DNA of 47,837 bases from Methanothermococcus okinawensis (GTDB lineage: Archaea; AGJL01; Methanococci; Methanococcales; Methanococcaceae). How positions within the stretch are numbered: position 1 is the stretch's first letter; every line of letters starts with the position of its first letter. The notes beneath the pieces were generated by a model. The model searched no databases. It had not been told where the DNA came from and saw only the letters and a list, made by a program, of their open reading frames with translations. The stretch lies in assembly GCA_015662355.1 (NCBI GenBank), contig DQUI01000087.1, forward strand, positions 1-47,837, written 5' to 3'. The translations under genes and the position numbers were made by a program. Of the stretch, positions 39,221-47,837 are shown piece after piece.

Positions 39221-40230
39221 ATGTACTCTCTTACTCTTTTGGCAACCTCCCTGGCCATCTCAAAGGTAGTGAGGGAGCCACCGAGATCAGGTGTTGTAAG
39301 TCCTCTCTCCAGCACCTCCTCAAGTGCCCTCTCCACTATATTCGCCACCTCATCCTCTCCTAGATATCTCAACATAAGTACTCCAGCTAGTATTGTGGCA
39401 GTTGGATTGGCTATACCTTTCCCTGCTATATCTGGGGCAGAACCGTGTACAGGTTCAAAGAGCCCATATCTATCTCCAATGTTTGCAGAGGGTGCCATCC
39501 CCAATCCTCCAACTGTTCCAGCAGCTCCATCGGAGAGGATGTCCCCAAAGAGATTCGAGGTAACAACTACGTCGAAGGTTTCAGGTTTTGTAATGATATA
39601 CATATTCATGGCGTCTATGTAGTAATCCTCAGCCTCTATATCTGGATACTCCTCTGCAACCTGATAGAAAATTCTTTTAAACACTCCATCTGTAAGTTTT
39701 AGGACGTTAGCCTTGTGGGCACAACTGACCTTCCCCCTTTTACCTTCTCCCTTCCTCTTCTCTGCCAACTGAAAGGCAAATTTAAATATCCTCCTAGAGG
39801 CCCTCTCTGTAATCACCCTGGTTGCTGTATATACTCCTTCTGCCACCTGGGCCTCTATACCTTTATAGAGGTCCTCTGTATTCTCCCTTACTATTACATA
39901 GTCTATGTTATCCTTTAAACATCTTATACCCTTGTAGGATTTAACAGGTCTAACGTTGGCGTAGGTATCCAGTATCTTCCTCAGCTTAACTATAACATCT
40001 GCAGCAGTCTCCCCAGCAGCTCCAAAGAGTACTGCATCACACTTCTTTGCAATCTCAACTGTCTCCTCTGGAAGGGCAACTCCTCTCTTTTTAAAAACCT
40101 CGTCTCCAGCCTCTGCATGTATAAATTCAAAGTTCAGTCCTGTTGCCTTTAAAACCTCCAAGGTTGCAGGTACAACCTCTTTTCCAATACCGTCTCCCTC
40201 TATTACACATATTTTATACATCCCTCTCAC
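39217..40230 (-). CDS. leuB: 3-isopropylmalate dehydrogenase (LeuB type)
   Basis: ICVIEGDGIGKEVVPATLEVL; FGAAGETAADVIVKLRKILDTYANVRPVKSYKG; TSNLFGDILSDGAAGTVGGLGMAPSANIG. Confidence 0.92.
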   Translation of the reverse strand: MRGMYKICVIEGDGIGKEVVPATLEVLKATGLNFEFIHAEAGDEVFKKRGVALPEETVEIAKKCDAVLFGAAGETAADVIVKLRKILDTYANVRPVKSYKGIRCLKDNIDYVIVRENTEDLYKGIEAQVAEGVYTATRVITERASRRIFKFAFQLAEKRKGEGKRGKVSCAHKANVLKLTDGVFKRIFYQVAEEYPDIEAEDYYIDAMNMYIITKPETFDVVVTSNLFGDILSDGAAGTVGGLGMAPSANIGDRYGLFEPVHGSAPDIAGKGIANPTATILAGVLMLRYLGEDEVANIVERALEEVLERGLTTPDLGGSLTTFEMAREVAKRVREYI

Positions 40231-40232
40231 CT

Positions 40233-40937
40233 TTACTTTTTAACAGCTACAGCACCTATATAACCTCCCAGGTACTTTAAAAAGGTTTTGTATAGAAGGT
40301 TATCCAAGGGGGAGTTAGTGATAGAGGTGGCAAAGGTATACTTTATATGAAAGTTATGTTTTCTCAGGAGATTCTCCACCTCTCCCAAGGAGTAAAATCT
40401 AGTATTAACCTTTATCCTCCTCCCATCTATCACCTTTCTAATATCACCCCTCCTCCTCTTCATAGCCTTTAAGGTATCCCTCCATCCCCTCCTTAACAGG
40501 GATTTAACTATCCATTTTAGATCGTAGAGGTTGGCCACTGTAAATATAAATATACCTCCCTTAACAAGGACCCTCCTAATCTCCTTAAATACCCTTTCTA
40601 TATCCCCGTGATTTAAAGCTCCAAAGAAGGAGATTACACAGTGGAAGGATCTACTCTTAAAGGGGAGATGTTGTCCATCCCCTACAACTACAAATTTCCC
40701 ACTTTTATCCCTTGCCCTCCTTGCCATCTCTATGGAGATGTCCAAACCTACTGTATTGAAATCCCTGAGATATACTAGATGCTCTCCAGTTCCACATCCT
40801 ACGTCTAAGATTAGATAATCCTTTTTTATCTCATTTTTAACTACCTTATACTCTACAGCTCTCATATACTCCATATTCCTGTATATCCTGTCGTACTCCC
40901 TGGCTAAAGTGTTGTAGTAGTTTATCACCCTCTTCAT
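40233..40937 (-). CDS. class I SAM-dependent methyltransferase
   Basis: LILDVGCGTGEHLVYLRDFNTVGLDIS; CVISFFGALNHG. Confidence 0.88.
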   Translation of the reverse strand: MKRVINYYNTLAREYDRIYRNMEYMRAVEYKVVKNEIKKDYLILDVGCGTGEHLVYLRDFNTVGLDISIEMARRARDKSGKFVVVGDGQHLPFKSRSFHCVISFFGALNHGDIERVFKEIRRVLVKGGIFIFTVANLYDLKWIVKSLLRRGWRDTLKAMKRRRGDIRKVIDGRRIKVNTRFYSLGEVENLLRKHNFHIKYTFATSITNSPLDNLLYKTFLKYLGGYIGAVAVKK

Positions 40938-40975
40938 AATACCACAAAACTTTAATTAAATTAAACTTAAATAGA

Positions 40976-41002
40976 AAGCTATTTATAATAAATATTTAGC
41001 TT
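40976..41002. promoter_or_regulatory. imperfect palindrome AAGCTATTTAT-AATAA-ATATTTAGCTT overlapping a TATA-like element upstream of cbiM
   Basis: 9/11 matched arms by direct inspection; lies in the divergent intergenic region. Confidence 0.45.
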
Positions 41003-41043
41003 AAATTACTACATACCCCTATTTCTAGTTAAGAGGTGATATC

Positions 41044-41745
41044 TTGCACATAATGGAGGGGTATCTACCACCTATGTGGTGTGCAATATGGTACATCCTC
41101 TCAGGTATAGTGGTAGGTTACGGGATTATAAAGATAAATAAACTTCTCAAGGAGATGCCAGAGGTAAAACCTCTCCTGGCAGTTGCAGGGGCCTATATGT
41201 TCGTACTGAGCTCCCTTAAACTTCCCTCAGTTACAGGTAGCTGTTCCCACCCCTGTGGTAACGGTTTAAGTGCAGTACTCTTTGGAGTAGCGATTACTGC
41301 AGTTTTAGCTACAATAGTACTACTATTCCAGGCACTGCTGTTAGCCCATGGTGGATTAACTACCTTGGGAGCAAATATATTCTCCATGGGTGTTATGGGT
41401 CCTCTAGCAGGGGTAATTGTATGGAAACTTCTCAGAGGTAAGGTAAGCTCTACAATAGCAGTTATGTTGGCAGCTATTGCATCAGATTGGATGACCTACG
41501 TCACTACAGCTATACAACTTACCTTGGCATTCCCAGGAGACGATCCAGTAAAGACATTAATAACGTTCCTAAGTATATTCGCTGTTACCCAGATACCCCT
41601 TGCAATTGCAGAGGGTCTATTGACAGCAATAATCTGGGACAAGATAAAGGAGTTGAGACCAGACCTCCTCTTGAAGTTGGGAGTTATAGATGAAAGTGAA
41701 GTACCTCACTACACCCAAGTAATGGAGACTGGAGGTGCTGAATAA
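41044..41745 (+). CDS. cbiM: cobalt ECF transporter substrate-binding component CbiM
   Basis: MHIMEGYLPPMWCAIWY N-terminus (TTG start); SCSHPCGNGLSAVLFG. Confidence 0.96.
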   Translation: MHIMEGYLPPMWCAIWYILSGIVVGYGIIKINKLLKEMPEVKPLLAVAGAYMFVLSSLKLPSVTGSCSHPCGNGLSAVLFGVAITAVLATIVLLFQALLLAHGGLTTLGANIFSMGVMGPLAGVIVWKLLRGKVSSTIAVMLAAIASDWMTYVTTAIQLTLAFPGDDPVKTLITFLSIFAVTQIPLAIAEGLLTAIIWDKIKELRPDLLLKLGVIDESEVPHYTQVMETGGAE

Positions 41746-42044
41746 TGGAGACAAAACATATACTTATGATCTTAGGAGTTATTATCTTAATCATTATCCC
41801 CCTTCTCATATACGCAGGTAAGGGAGAGGAAGAGGGTTACTTCGGTGGAGCAGATGGGGAGGCTGAAGAGGCTATCATAGAGATGAACCCAAACTATGAA
41901 CCCTGGTTCAGCCCAGTATGGGAGCCACCAAGTGGAGAGATTGAGTCATTCCTCTTTGCCCTCCAGGCTGCCATAGGTGCTATAATAATAGGCTACTTCA
42001 TAGGATACAACAAGGCTAGAATAGAGTTAAAATCCCAGAGCTAA
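41745..42044 (+). CDS. cbiN: cobalt transport protein CbiN
   Basis: Two TM helices; GGADGEAEEAIIEMNPNYEPWFSPVWEPPSGEIESFLFALQAAIGAIIIGYFIGY. Confidence 0.95.
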   Translation: METKHILMILGVIILIIIPLLIYAGKGEEEGYFGGADGEAEEAIIEMNPNYEPWFSPVWEPPSGEIESFLFALQAAIGAIIIGYFIGYNKARIELKSQS

Positions 42045-42108
42045 CACTTTTTTCTATTTTTTTATAGTTATTTTAAAAAATATTTATTACTCTTTTTAGG
42101 TGAGTTAA

Positions 42109-42897
42109 ATGAATGCAAATATTATAGACCGTATTGCCCATAACAACAGGTTACGTCATATCAACCCTAAGTTAAAGGTGTTTTTTGCCCTATCTATGCT
42201 TTTAATTACTGTCTTTTCAAAATCTGTTATAGTCCCTCTAATTATAGCCCTTATTATGATAGTCCTAACTGTCTTCGTGGCCAAGGTTCCCCTTAGGATA
42301 TATCTACCTCTTCTATTAGCTCCCTTAGGATTTGGAGTAATTACAGTGATCCTCATGGGTATTATATACTCTGGAGGGAAGGAACTTCTCTCTATAAAGA
42401 TCTTCAACTTCACTATCTCCATCTACAGTTATGGAGTTAATCTAGGTTTGTTAGTATTTAGCAGGATGCTTGGAGGTATTGCCTGTACCCTCTTCCTGGC
42501 ATTGACTACCCCTATGACTGAACTCTTCTATATATTGAGGGATTTAAAACTCCCCTCCACCTTTGTAGATATAGCCATGATGATGTACAGGTATATCTTC
42601 CTGTTACTGGAGGAGATGATAAGGATAACAAACGCCCAAAACACTAGATTAGGATATAAGGATCTAAAAACTACCTATAAGTCCCTAGGTACACTGGGAG
42701 CTATTCTCTTTATAAGGGCCTGGGATAGGGGAGAGAAAGCCTTTATTACCATGAGCTGTAGAGGATACAACGGAGACTTAAAGTTAATAAAAAAGATAGA
42801 GTCCCCAGCTATTAAGTATATACTGTTAATAGTTATAGTGGACATACTACTGATAGCCCTCTCCTACTTAACAGGAGACTTTAAAGTGATCACCTAG
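42109..42897 (+). CDS. cbiQ: cobalt ECF transporter T component CbiQ
   Basis: Membrane protein; RAWDRGEKAFITMSCRGYNG (ECF-T motif region). Confidence 0.94.
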   Translation: MNANIIDRIAHNNRLRHINPKLKVFFALSMLLITVFSKSVIVPLIIALIMIVLTVFVAKVPLRIYLPLLLAPLGFGVITVILMGIIYSGGKELLSIKIFNFTISIYSYGVNLGLLVFSRMLGGIACTLFLALTTPMTELFYILRDLKLPSTFVDIAMMMYRYIFLLLEEMIRITNAQNTRLGYKDLKTTYKSLGTLGAILFIRAWDRGEKAFITMSCRGYNGDLKLIKKIESPAIKYILLIVIVDILLIALSYLTGDFKVIT

Positions 42898-43468
42898 ATT
42901 CCAACTCCTTATAAAACCTATGGAGTAACGCCCTGGACTTCTTCAATTTAGTGTTTCCAACCTTTAACAACGTCTTGAGATAATCCTCATCTACAAGGAT
43001 GTTTCCATCTATACCAACTGGTGCATCTATTTTATAGGTGCTTACTATCTCCACCACTACCCTCCTATCTGTTATAGACTTTATAGAGGAGGCCTTTAAA
43101 CCACTGTGGATAGCTGTATCCAGGAGTCTCTTGGCAGCAGGGATATCCCTAGAGGCTACATGGAGTATTGGAGAGTTCATCACAAAAACTAACATCTCAA
43201 AATCTTCAGATCTCCTCTCTAAGGCCTTAAACAAATCCCTCTCGTCTCCGTAGTGGTGCCACTTCCCTAACCATCTTGAGTGTACCTTGGGATTTCTACC
43301 CCTTGGAAACTCTATTAGCCCACATCTTCCTATACAGGAACTGGTGGTGTAGTAGTCCTCCATCTCGTTTATCCTGTGGAGTAAGTATAGTATACCTCTA
43401 TCTACAAGGTCCTTCTCCAAGGCCTCCCTTAATCTCTTCATAGCCTTTTCCTTATCCTCCTGAAACAT
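42890..43468 (-). CDS. taw3: Taw3/TYW3-like tRNA wybutosine-pathway methyltransferase
   Basis: DYYTTSSCIGRCGLIEFPRG; LGKWHHYGDERDLFKAL; ASRDIPAAKRLLDTAIHSGLKASSI. Confidence 0.9.
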   Translation of the reverse strand: MFQEDKEKAMKRLREALEKDLVDRGILYLLHRINEMEDYYTTSSCIGRCGLIEFPRGRNPKVHSRWLGKWHHYGDERDLFKALERRSEDFEMLVFVMNSPILHVASRDIPAAKRLLDTAIHSGLKASSIKSITDRRVVVEIVSTYKIDAPVGIDGNILVDEDYLKTLLKVGNTKLKKSRALLHRFYKELESR

Positions 43469-43529
43469 ATTAACACTTCCTAACTATTATATACTTCTAT
43501 TCCAACTATAAAGGGATAGAGGGGATAAT

Positions 43530-43742
43530 ATGGAGTTAGATGTTCGTGGTCTCGTATGTCCAATGCCTGTGTTGAAAACAAAGAAGGCTCTAGAGGGATT
43601 AGCTAAGGGAGAGAGATTAACTGTAATAGGGGACTACAAACCTGCCCTGGAGAATATTAAAAGATTCGCTGAAACCTACGGTTACAAGGTAGTGTCCATT
43701 GAGGAGTGTGGAGAAACCTTTAAAGTTGTAATAGAGAAGTAG
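43530..43742 (+). CDS. TusA/SirA-like sulfurtransferase
   Basis: LDVRGLVCPMPVLKTKKALEGL (CPxP motif). Confidence 0.93.
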   Translation: MELDVRGLVCPMPVLKTKKALEGLAKGERLTVIGDYKPALENIKRFAETYGYKVVSIEECGETFKVVIEK

Positions 43743-43744
43743 AG

Positions 43745-44098
43745 GTGATGATTGTGAAATTTACAGTGATAGTTACTACAGCTCCCTACGGGCATGAGAG
43801 GGCCTACTCAGCTCTTAGATTCGCCCTTGCCTCCCTGTTAGAGGGGATAGATGTAAATATATTCCTTATAGAGGATGGGGTCTATCTGGCGAAGAAATTC
43901 CAAAACCCCTCTGAGGTTCCAAACTATCTAGAGTACTTGAAGAACTGTATAGAATCTGGGGCAGTTGTAAAAGCCTGTGGTCCCTGCTGTAGAGCTAGAG
44001 GCCTAAGGGAGGAGGATCTAATAGAGGGGGTTAATTTAGGTACTATCCATGATCTAGTGGAGTTTGTAAAGGAGAGTGATAAGGTCATTACCTTCTAA
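43745..44098 (+). CDS. DsrE-family sulfur-relay protein
   Basis: YSALRFALASLLEGIDVNIFLIEDGVYL; KACGPCCRARGL; directly follows tusA-like gene; exact start among GTG/ATG codons uncertain. Confidence 0.88.
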   Translation: MMIVKFTVIVTTAPYGHERAYSALRFALASLLEGIDVNIFLIEDGVYLAKKFQNPSEVPNYLEYLKNCIESGAVVKACGPCCRARGLREEDLIEGVNLGTIHDLVEFVKESDKVITF

Positions 44099-45177
44099 TC
44101 CACTGCAAAAAATAGACACTTTAAATACTCTAAATTTTTATTGGCCATGGAGATCACATGATCTGGGGATTGGGTCCTATAACCTCCAATTTGTTTAATC
44201 TCCCTTTTAGCCCTTAGAGAGGCAGATACTACAGTACTCTTAAAGGTCTCCCTGTCTATGTGATGGGAACAGGAGCATGTAACTAACATCCTTCTACTAA
44301 GTTGGAGCCCTAGATAGTTAAGGGTGTTGTAGGCCCTTAGAGCATTTTTTACATCCTCTGAGGTTCTTGTGAAAGATGGGGGATCTAGTATTACTACGTC
44401 GAAGAACTCCCCCTCCTCTATAAGATCCCTCATCACGTCAAAGGCGTTCCCATGTATAAGGTGATAGTTATCTATGTTGTTTAATCTCATATTCTCCTCT
44501 GCAACCTCTAAGGCCCTCTTGGAAATATCCACTCCCCAGACCTCTGCACCTATCACCCCACAGTGTACAGAGAAGCCACCTGTATAGCAACATACATCTA
44601 ATACCCTATCCCCCTCTCTCACGTAATTCTCTATGTCTATCCTGTTGTCCCTCTGATCTAGGAAGAAACCTGTTTTGTGCCCCTTTACGTTTACCTTGAA
44701 TTTTCCCCTACCCTCCTCTATAACAGTTTCCACATTCCTCCTATCTCCAAATATTCTAGGTTTTATCCTATCTCCCTTCTTAGCACCTTGGACATATAAG
44801 GTGCTAATATCTCCAAGCTCCTCTACACATTCGAATATTACAGGGGCGAATCTCTCCATAACCTTGGAGGAGATCTGCATAGAACCTATGTTGTTGTATC
44901 TATCTAGCACTATACATGGTAGATAGTCGCCTTCAGCGTATATCATCCTGTAGGTGTTCTTGAAACCAAGGATCTTCTCCCTGTACTCTATAGCTTTTTT
45001 TATCCTCTTATAGAAGAAGTCTTTATCTATCTCTTCTCTCTCCAGAGTAAGTATCTTTAAAGTAGGGCTGCCCCTGTTGTAGATAGCCCTAGCTACAAAT
45101 CTCCCCCTGTAGTAGAGGTCCACTATCTCATCCCTTTCAGGTAGATCTTCCCTGTTCACTATCCCCTTAACATACAC
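44095..45177 (-). CDS. RlmI-like class I rRNA SAM methyltransferase (PUA-like N-term)
   Basis: GHKTGFFLDQRDNR; VLDVCCYTGGFSVHCGVIGAEVWGVD; DVVILDPPSFT. Confidence 0.92.
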   Translation of the reverse strand: MYVKGIVNREDLPERDEIVDLYYRGRFVARAIYNRGSPTLKILTLEREEIDKDFFYKRIKKAIEYREKILGFKNTYRMIYAEGDYLPCIVLDRYNNIGSMQISSKVMERFAPVIFECVEELGDISTLYVQGAKKGDRIKPRIFGDRRNVETVIEEGRGKFKVNVKGHKTGFFLDQRDNRIDIENYVREGDRVLDVCCYTGGFSVHCGVIGAEVWGVDISKRALEVAEENMRLNNIDNYHLIHGNAFDVMRDLIEEGEFFDVVILDPPSFTRTSEDVKNALRAYNTLNYLGLQLSRRMLVTCSCSHHIDRETFKSTVVSASLRAKREIKQIGGYRTQSPDHVISMANKNLEYLKCLFFAVD

Positions 45178-45249
45178 TATCCTGGAGAAGTTCTCTATAG
45201 ACTCATAGGCTCTCCTATCTATCTGAAGCTTTATAATGTTATCACCTCT

Positions 45250-46911
45250 CTACTCTTTCTCCTCCCCTAGAAACCTTGAATTACTTATCTCTATAAACTT
45301 GTCACAGACAACCTCTGGATCTCCCTCCATCTCTATTTTCCCCCTGTCTATAAGTATTACTCTGTCGCTTATCTCCTTTATCAGAGGTATATGATGACTG
45401 ATCAGTACTACAGTGGTACTGTATCTGTCGTTTATCATCTTTAGATAATTTGCAACATTCCTCAAGGTTATAGGGTCTAAATCTCCAAAGGGTTCATCTA
45501 ATAGGAGGATCTTTGGTTTTGTTATCAGTTGTAGGGCAAGGGCTACTCTAACCTTCTCTCCACCACTTAACTCCTCAGCTCTCCTGTTCAGCACCTCCTC
45601 ATCTAAGTCCAACATTTTAAGTATCTCCACAGGGTTAAAATCCTCGTCAACAATAGCAGGGAATAGAGTATTTATAATATTGTAGGAGAGGCCTAACCTC
45701 TCAAGTTTACTCCTCCTCTCCTCCTCAGGGAGATCTATCAGCTGATAGATCCCATCTACAACCTTCGGGGATATACCTAGCTCCTGGGATTTTAATTTGG
45801 CAGCGGTAATAGCCCCCTCTCCCTTCACTCCAGCTCTGTACTTCAACATATCCCTAACTGTTAGATAGTGAGGTATAGAGAACTCCTGGTGTAGTATACC
45901 TATCTTCCTACGTAACTCTATTCTCTTCCATCCGTACTCACTTAGATCTACGCCGTCCACTATGATCTTCCCACTATCTGGAAGCTCAAGCCCTCCAAGG
46001 AGTCTTAAAAGTACAGATTTTCCAGCACCACTTGGCCCAATAATAGAGAGTATCTCCCCCTCTCTAACATGGAAGGAGATATTCCTCATGTTCAAGGTCT
46101 CCCCTCCCCTCACTACAAAGTATCTCTTAGATACATTCTTTACCTCGATTATAGCCCTATCCTTAGGTTTAGATCTTCTAATATAGGGAGGTGCCATCTC
46201 CTCCAGGAACTTCTCTATCACCTCCTCAGGTTTTCCATCTAGTATCACCTTCCCCTCCTCTAGAAGGATAGTCCTATTACATAGATATCTGTGTATCTCA
46301 GGGAGGTGGGAGGTAATAACTATAGGGATGTTTAACTCCCTGTTAATGTTCTTCAACACATCTAAGAGGATCTGCTTTGAGGCTGGACAGGCCATAGTTG
46401 CAGGCTCGTCTAAAAGTAATACTCCCTCACCTTTCTCGTATATCTTTGCTATCTGTCTAGCTAGTATTAGACGTTGCTTCTCCCCTCCACTTAACACGTT
46501 TGCAAGGACGTCCTTCTTATGTTCCAGCCCAACTAACCTCAATATCTCTAGAGCCTTTTTTTCATACTCCTCCCACTCCTCCTCCATAGGTAGGGATTCG
46601 TCACAGTTGTTCCTTACAGCGTATAACTTTCTTATGATGTTGTAGATTGCAGGCTCAGCCCACAGTGCAAAGTTCCTCTGAAGGTGTATAGCTGTAACCT
46701 CCCTGAAGTTATCCCTCCTACCAAGTATCTCAACGTACCCCTCATAGTCCCTATCGATCCCCCTAAGTATCCTTATAAGTGTAGACTTTCCAGCTCCAGA
46801 TTTCCCCACTACTCCCAGTATCTCCCCCTTCTCCACCTGGAAGGAGACGTTATCCAGGGCTATTTTATTGTTGTATCTCTTCCTAAGGTTTTTAACTACC
46901 ACTGCAGTCAT
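45250..46911 (-). CDS. atwA: methyl-coenzyme M reductase activation component A2 (double ABC ATPase)
   Basis: Two Walker A (GKSGAGKSTLIRIL, GPSGAGKSVLLRLL) and two signature motifs (LSGGEKQRLILA, LSGGEKVRVALA); CPASKQILLDVL. Confidence 0.92.
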   Translation of the reverse strand: MTAVVVKNLRKRYNNKIALDNVSFQVEKGEILGVVGKSGAGKSTLIRILRGIDRDYEGYVEILGRRDNFREVTAIHLQRNFALWAEPAIYNIIRKLYAVRNNCDESLPMEEEWEEYEKKALEILRLVGLEHKKDVLANVLSGGEKQRLILARQIAKIYEKGEGVLLLDEPATMACPASKQILLDVLKNINRELNIPIVITSHLPEIHRYLCNRTILLEEGKVILDGKPEEVIEKFLEEMAPPYIRRSKPKDRAIIEVKNVSKRYFVVRGGETLNMRNISFHVREGEILSIIGPSGAGKSVLLRLLGGLELPDSGKIIVDGVDLSEYGWKRIELRRKIGILHQEFSIPHYLTVRDMLKYRAGVKGEGAITAAKLKSQELGISPKVVDGIYQLIDLPEEERRSKLERLGLSYNIINTLFPAIVDEDFNPVEILKMLDLDEEVLNRRAEELSGGEKVRVALALQLITKPKILLLDEPFGDLDPITLRNVANYLKMINDRYSTTVVLISHHIPLIKEISDRVILIDRGKIEMEGDPEVVCDKFIEISNSRFLGEEKE

Positions 46912-46938
46912 ACTATCACCTGGTAAATTGAATTATAA

Positions 46939-47706
46939 GTGATTGTTATGACAGAGGATAGAGTAAATAAGTTGAAGTATATTATAAAATCCCTTGGAAT
47001 AGAATCTGCAAGACTGATAGAGGAAAAAATAGATCTACAGTATCACTATCTGAAGAACCTTAAAGAGAGGTTAAATAATCAGGCGTTATTTCTAAAGTTG
47101 ATAATACTTAACGCCCTAGTGTCCTATCAACTCTCTACCACTGGAGAGAACTGGTGGAGAGAGTTTTCAGAGTACCCCTGGGAGAACATATCTGGGGATG
47201 TAGTGGAGGAGTATATTAAATTCCTCTCTAACTCAAAGGGTAATAGGCGATATTTAGATAAGAAGATAAAGAGAATAAATAAGTTAAAGTATTTTCTAAG
47301 TACCCGCTCCCTAGAGGATTTTAAAAACTACTACAACAACATGGAAGCCCTTAGAAAAGCCCTTGCAAAGGTGTTAAACACTAAAGGTCACTCTAAAACT
47401 GTAGTATTCGCCGTGAAGATCTTTGGATATGGAGCCAGGATGTCATTTAACAGGTTTATCCCCTATCCCTACTCTATAGAGATCCCTAGAGATAGTAGAA
47501 TAGAGAAATACACTGCAAAATTTACAAGGGGAGACGTGTTAAAATTTTGGAGTGAAGTTGCCAGAGACAGTGGAGTTCCTCCTCTCCACATAGACTCTAT
47601 ACTGTGGCCAGCTCTAGGAGATTGGGAGAGGGTAAAAAAACCTCTGAAAGCCTTAAGTGAAGATGTATACAAAAAGGTGAAGATGTTAATAGAACTAGCT
47701 AAATAG
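46939..47706 (+). CDS. N-glycosylase/DNA lyase (archaeal 8-oxoguanine DNA glycosylase, AGOG)
   Basis: LNALVSYQLSTTGENWWREFSEY; KTVVFAVKIFGYGARMSFNRFIPYPYSIEIPRDSRIEKYT. Confidence 0.92.
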   Translation: MIVMTEDRVNKLKYIIKSLGIESARLIEEKIDLQYHYLKNLKERLNNQALFLKLIILNALVSYQLSTTGENWWREFSEYPWENISGDVVEEYIKFLSNSKGNRRYLDKKIKRINKLKYFLSTRSLEDFKNYYNNMEALRKALAKVLNTKGHSKTVVFAVKIFGYGARMSFNRFIPYPYSIEIPRDSRIEKYTAKFTRGDVLKFWSEVARDSGVPPLHIDSILWPALGDWERVKKPLKALSEDVYKKVKMLIELAK

Positions 47707-47709
47707 GGA

Positions 47710-47837
47710 TTAAGGTTTCTCTATTTTCACTACTTTCCCGCCCCTCCACTCTACGAAGATTGGCTCCTTAGGGAGATCCTCTAAGGTTTTAAAGTACTCC
47801 ACTGCAGCCTTTGTACCCCATCTGTCAGAACCTGCCA
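47710..47837 (-). CDS. C-terminal fragment of an unidentified protein (truncated by window edge)
   Basis: Reverse frame reads AGSDRWGTKAAVEYFKTLEDLPKEPIFVEWRGGKVVKIEKP-stop. Confidence 0.55.
   Translation of the reverse strand, partial: AGSDRWGTKAAVEYFKTLEDLPKEPIFVEWRGGKVVKIEKP

Noticed and set aside
1-47837. CRISPR array, tRNA/rRNA genes, insertion sequences or prophage
   Set aside because: No regularly spaced repeats, cloverleaf-like sequence with CCA/TTCGA-type arms, transposase or phage proteins could be recognised.

Overview
Chromosomal window from a methanogenic archaeon of the order Methanococcales, probably thermophilic and close to Methanothermococcus/Methanotorris/Methanofervidicoccus. 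The assignment rests on gene content and GGTGAT-type ribosome binding sites; I ran no search. The window is gene-dense and mostly housekeeping plus methanogen-specific functions: FeGP-cofactor genes hcgB/hcgC, ehbN, methanogenesis markers 2 and 14, atwA, cbiMNQ, cbiD, the tetraether-lipid synthase-type radical SAM protein, a KlbA-type secretion/pilus ATPase with two membrane partners, TFB, Gar1, PolB, Mre11, NurA, HerA-like ATPase and aCPSF2-like nuclease. I found no CRISPR array, transposon, prophage, tRNA or rRNA. Items most worth a second look: (1) a 188-aa endonuclease-less intein with Ala at position 1 in the KlbA ATPase; (2) an AK6-like kinase ORF downstream of a SepF-like gene with no ATG/GTG/TTG start, apparently starting at ATA; (3) a GMC-type flavoprotein with a ferredoxin-like Cys cluster immediately upstream of hcgB-hcgC; (4) a thioredoxin/CGGC-protein/radical-SAM (Tes-like) gene run; (5) a TusA+DsrE sulfur-relay pair; (6) cbiMNQ without an adjacent cbiO; (7) several inverted repeats in divergent promoter regions.
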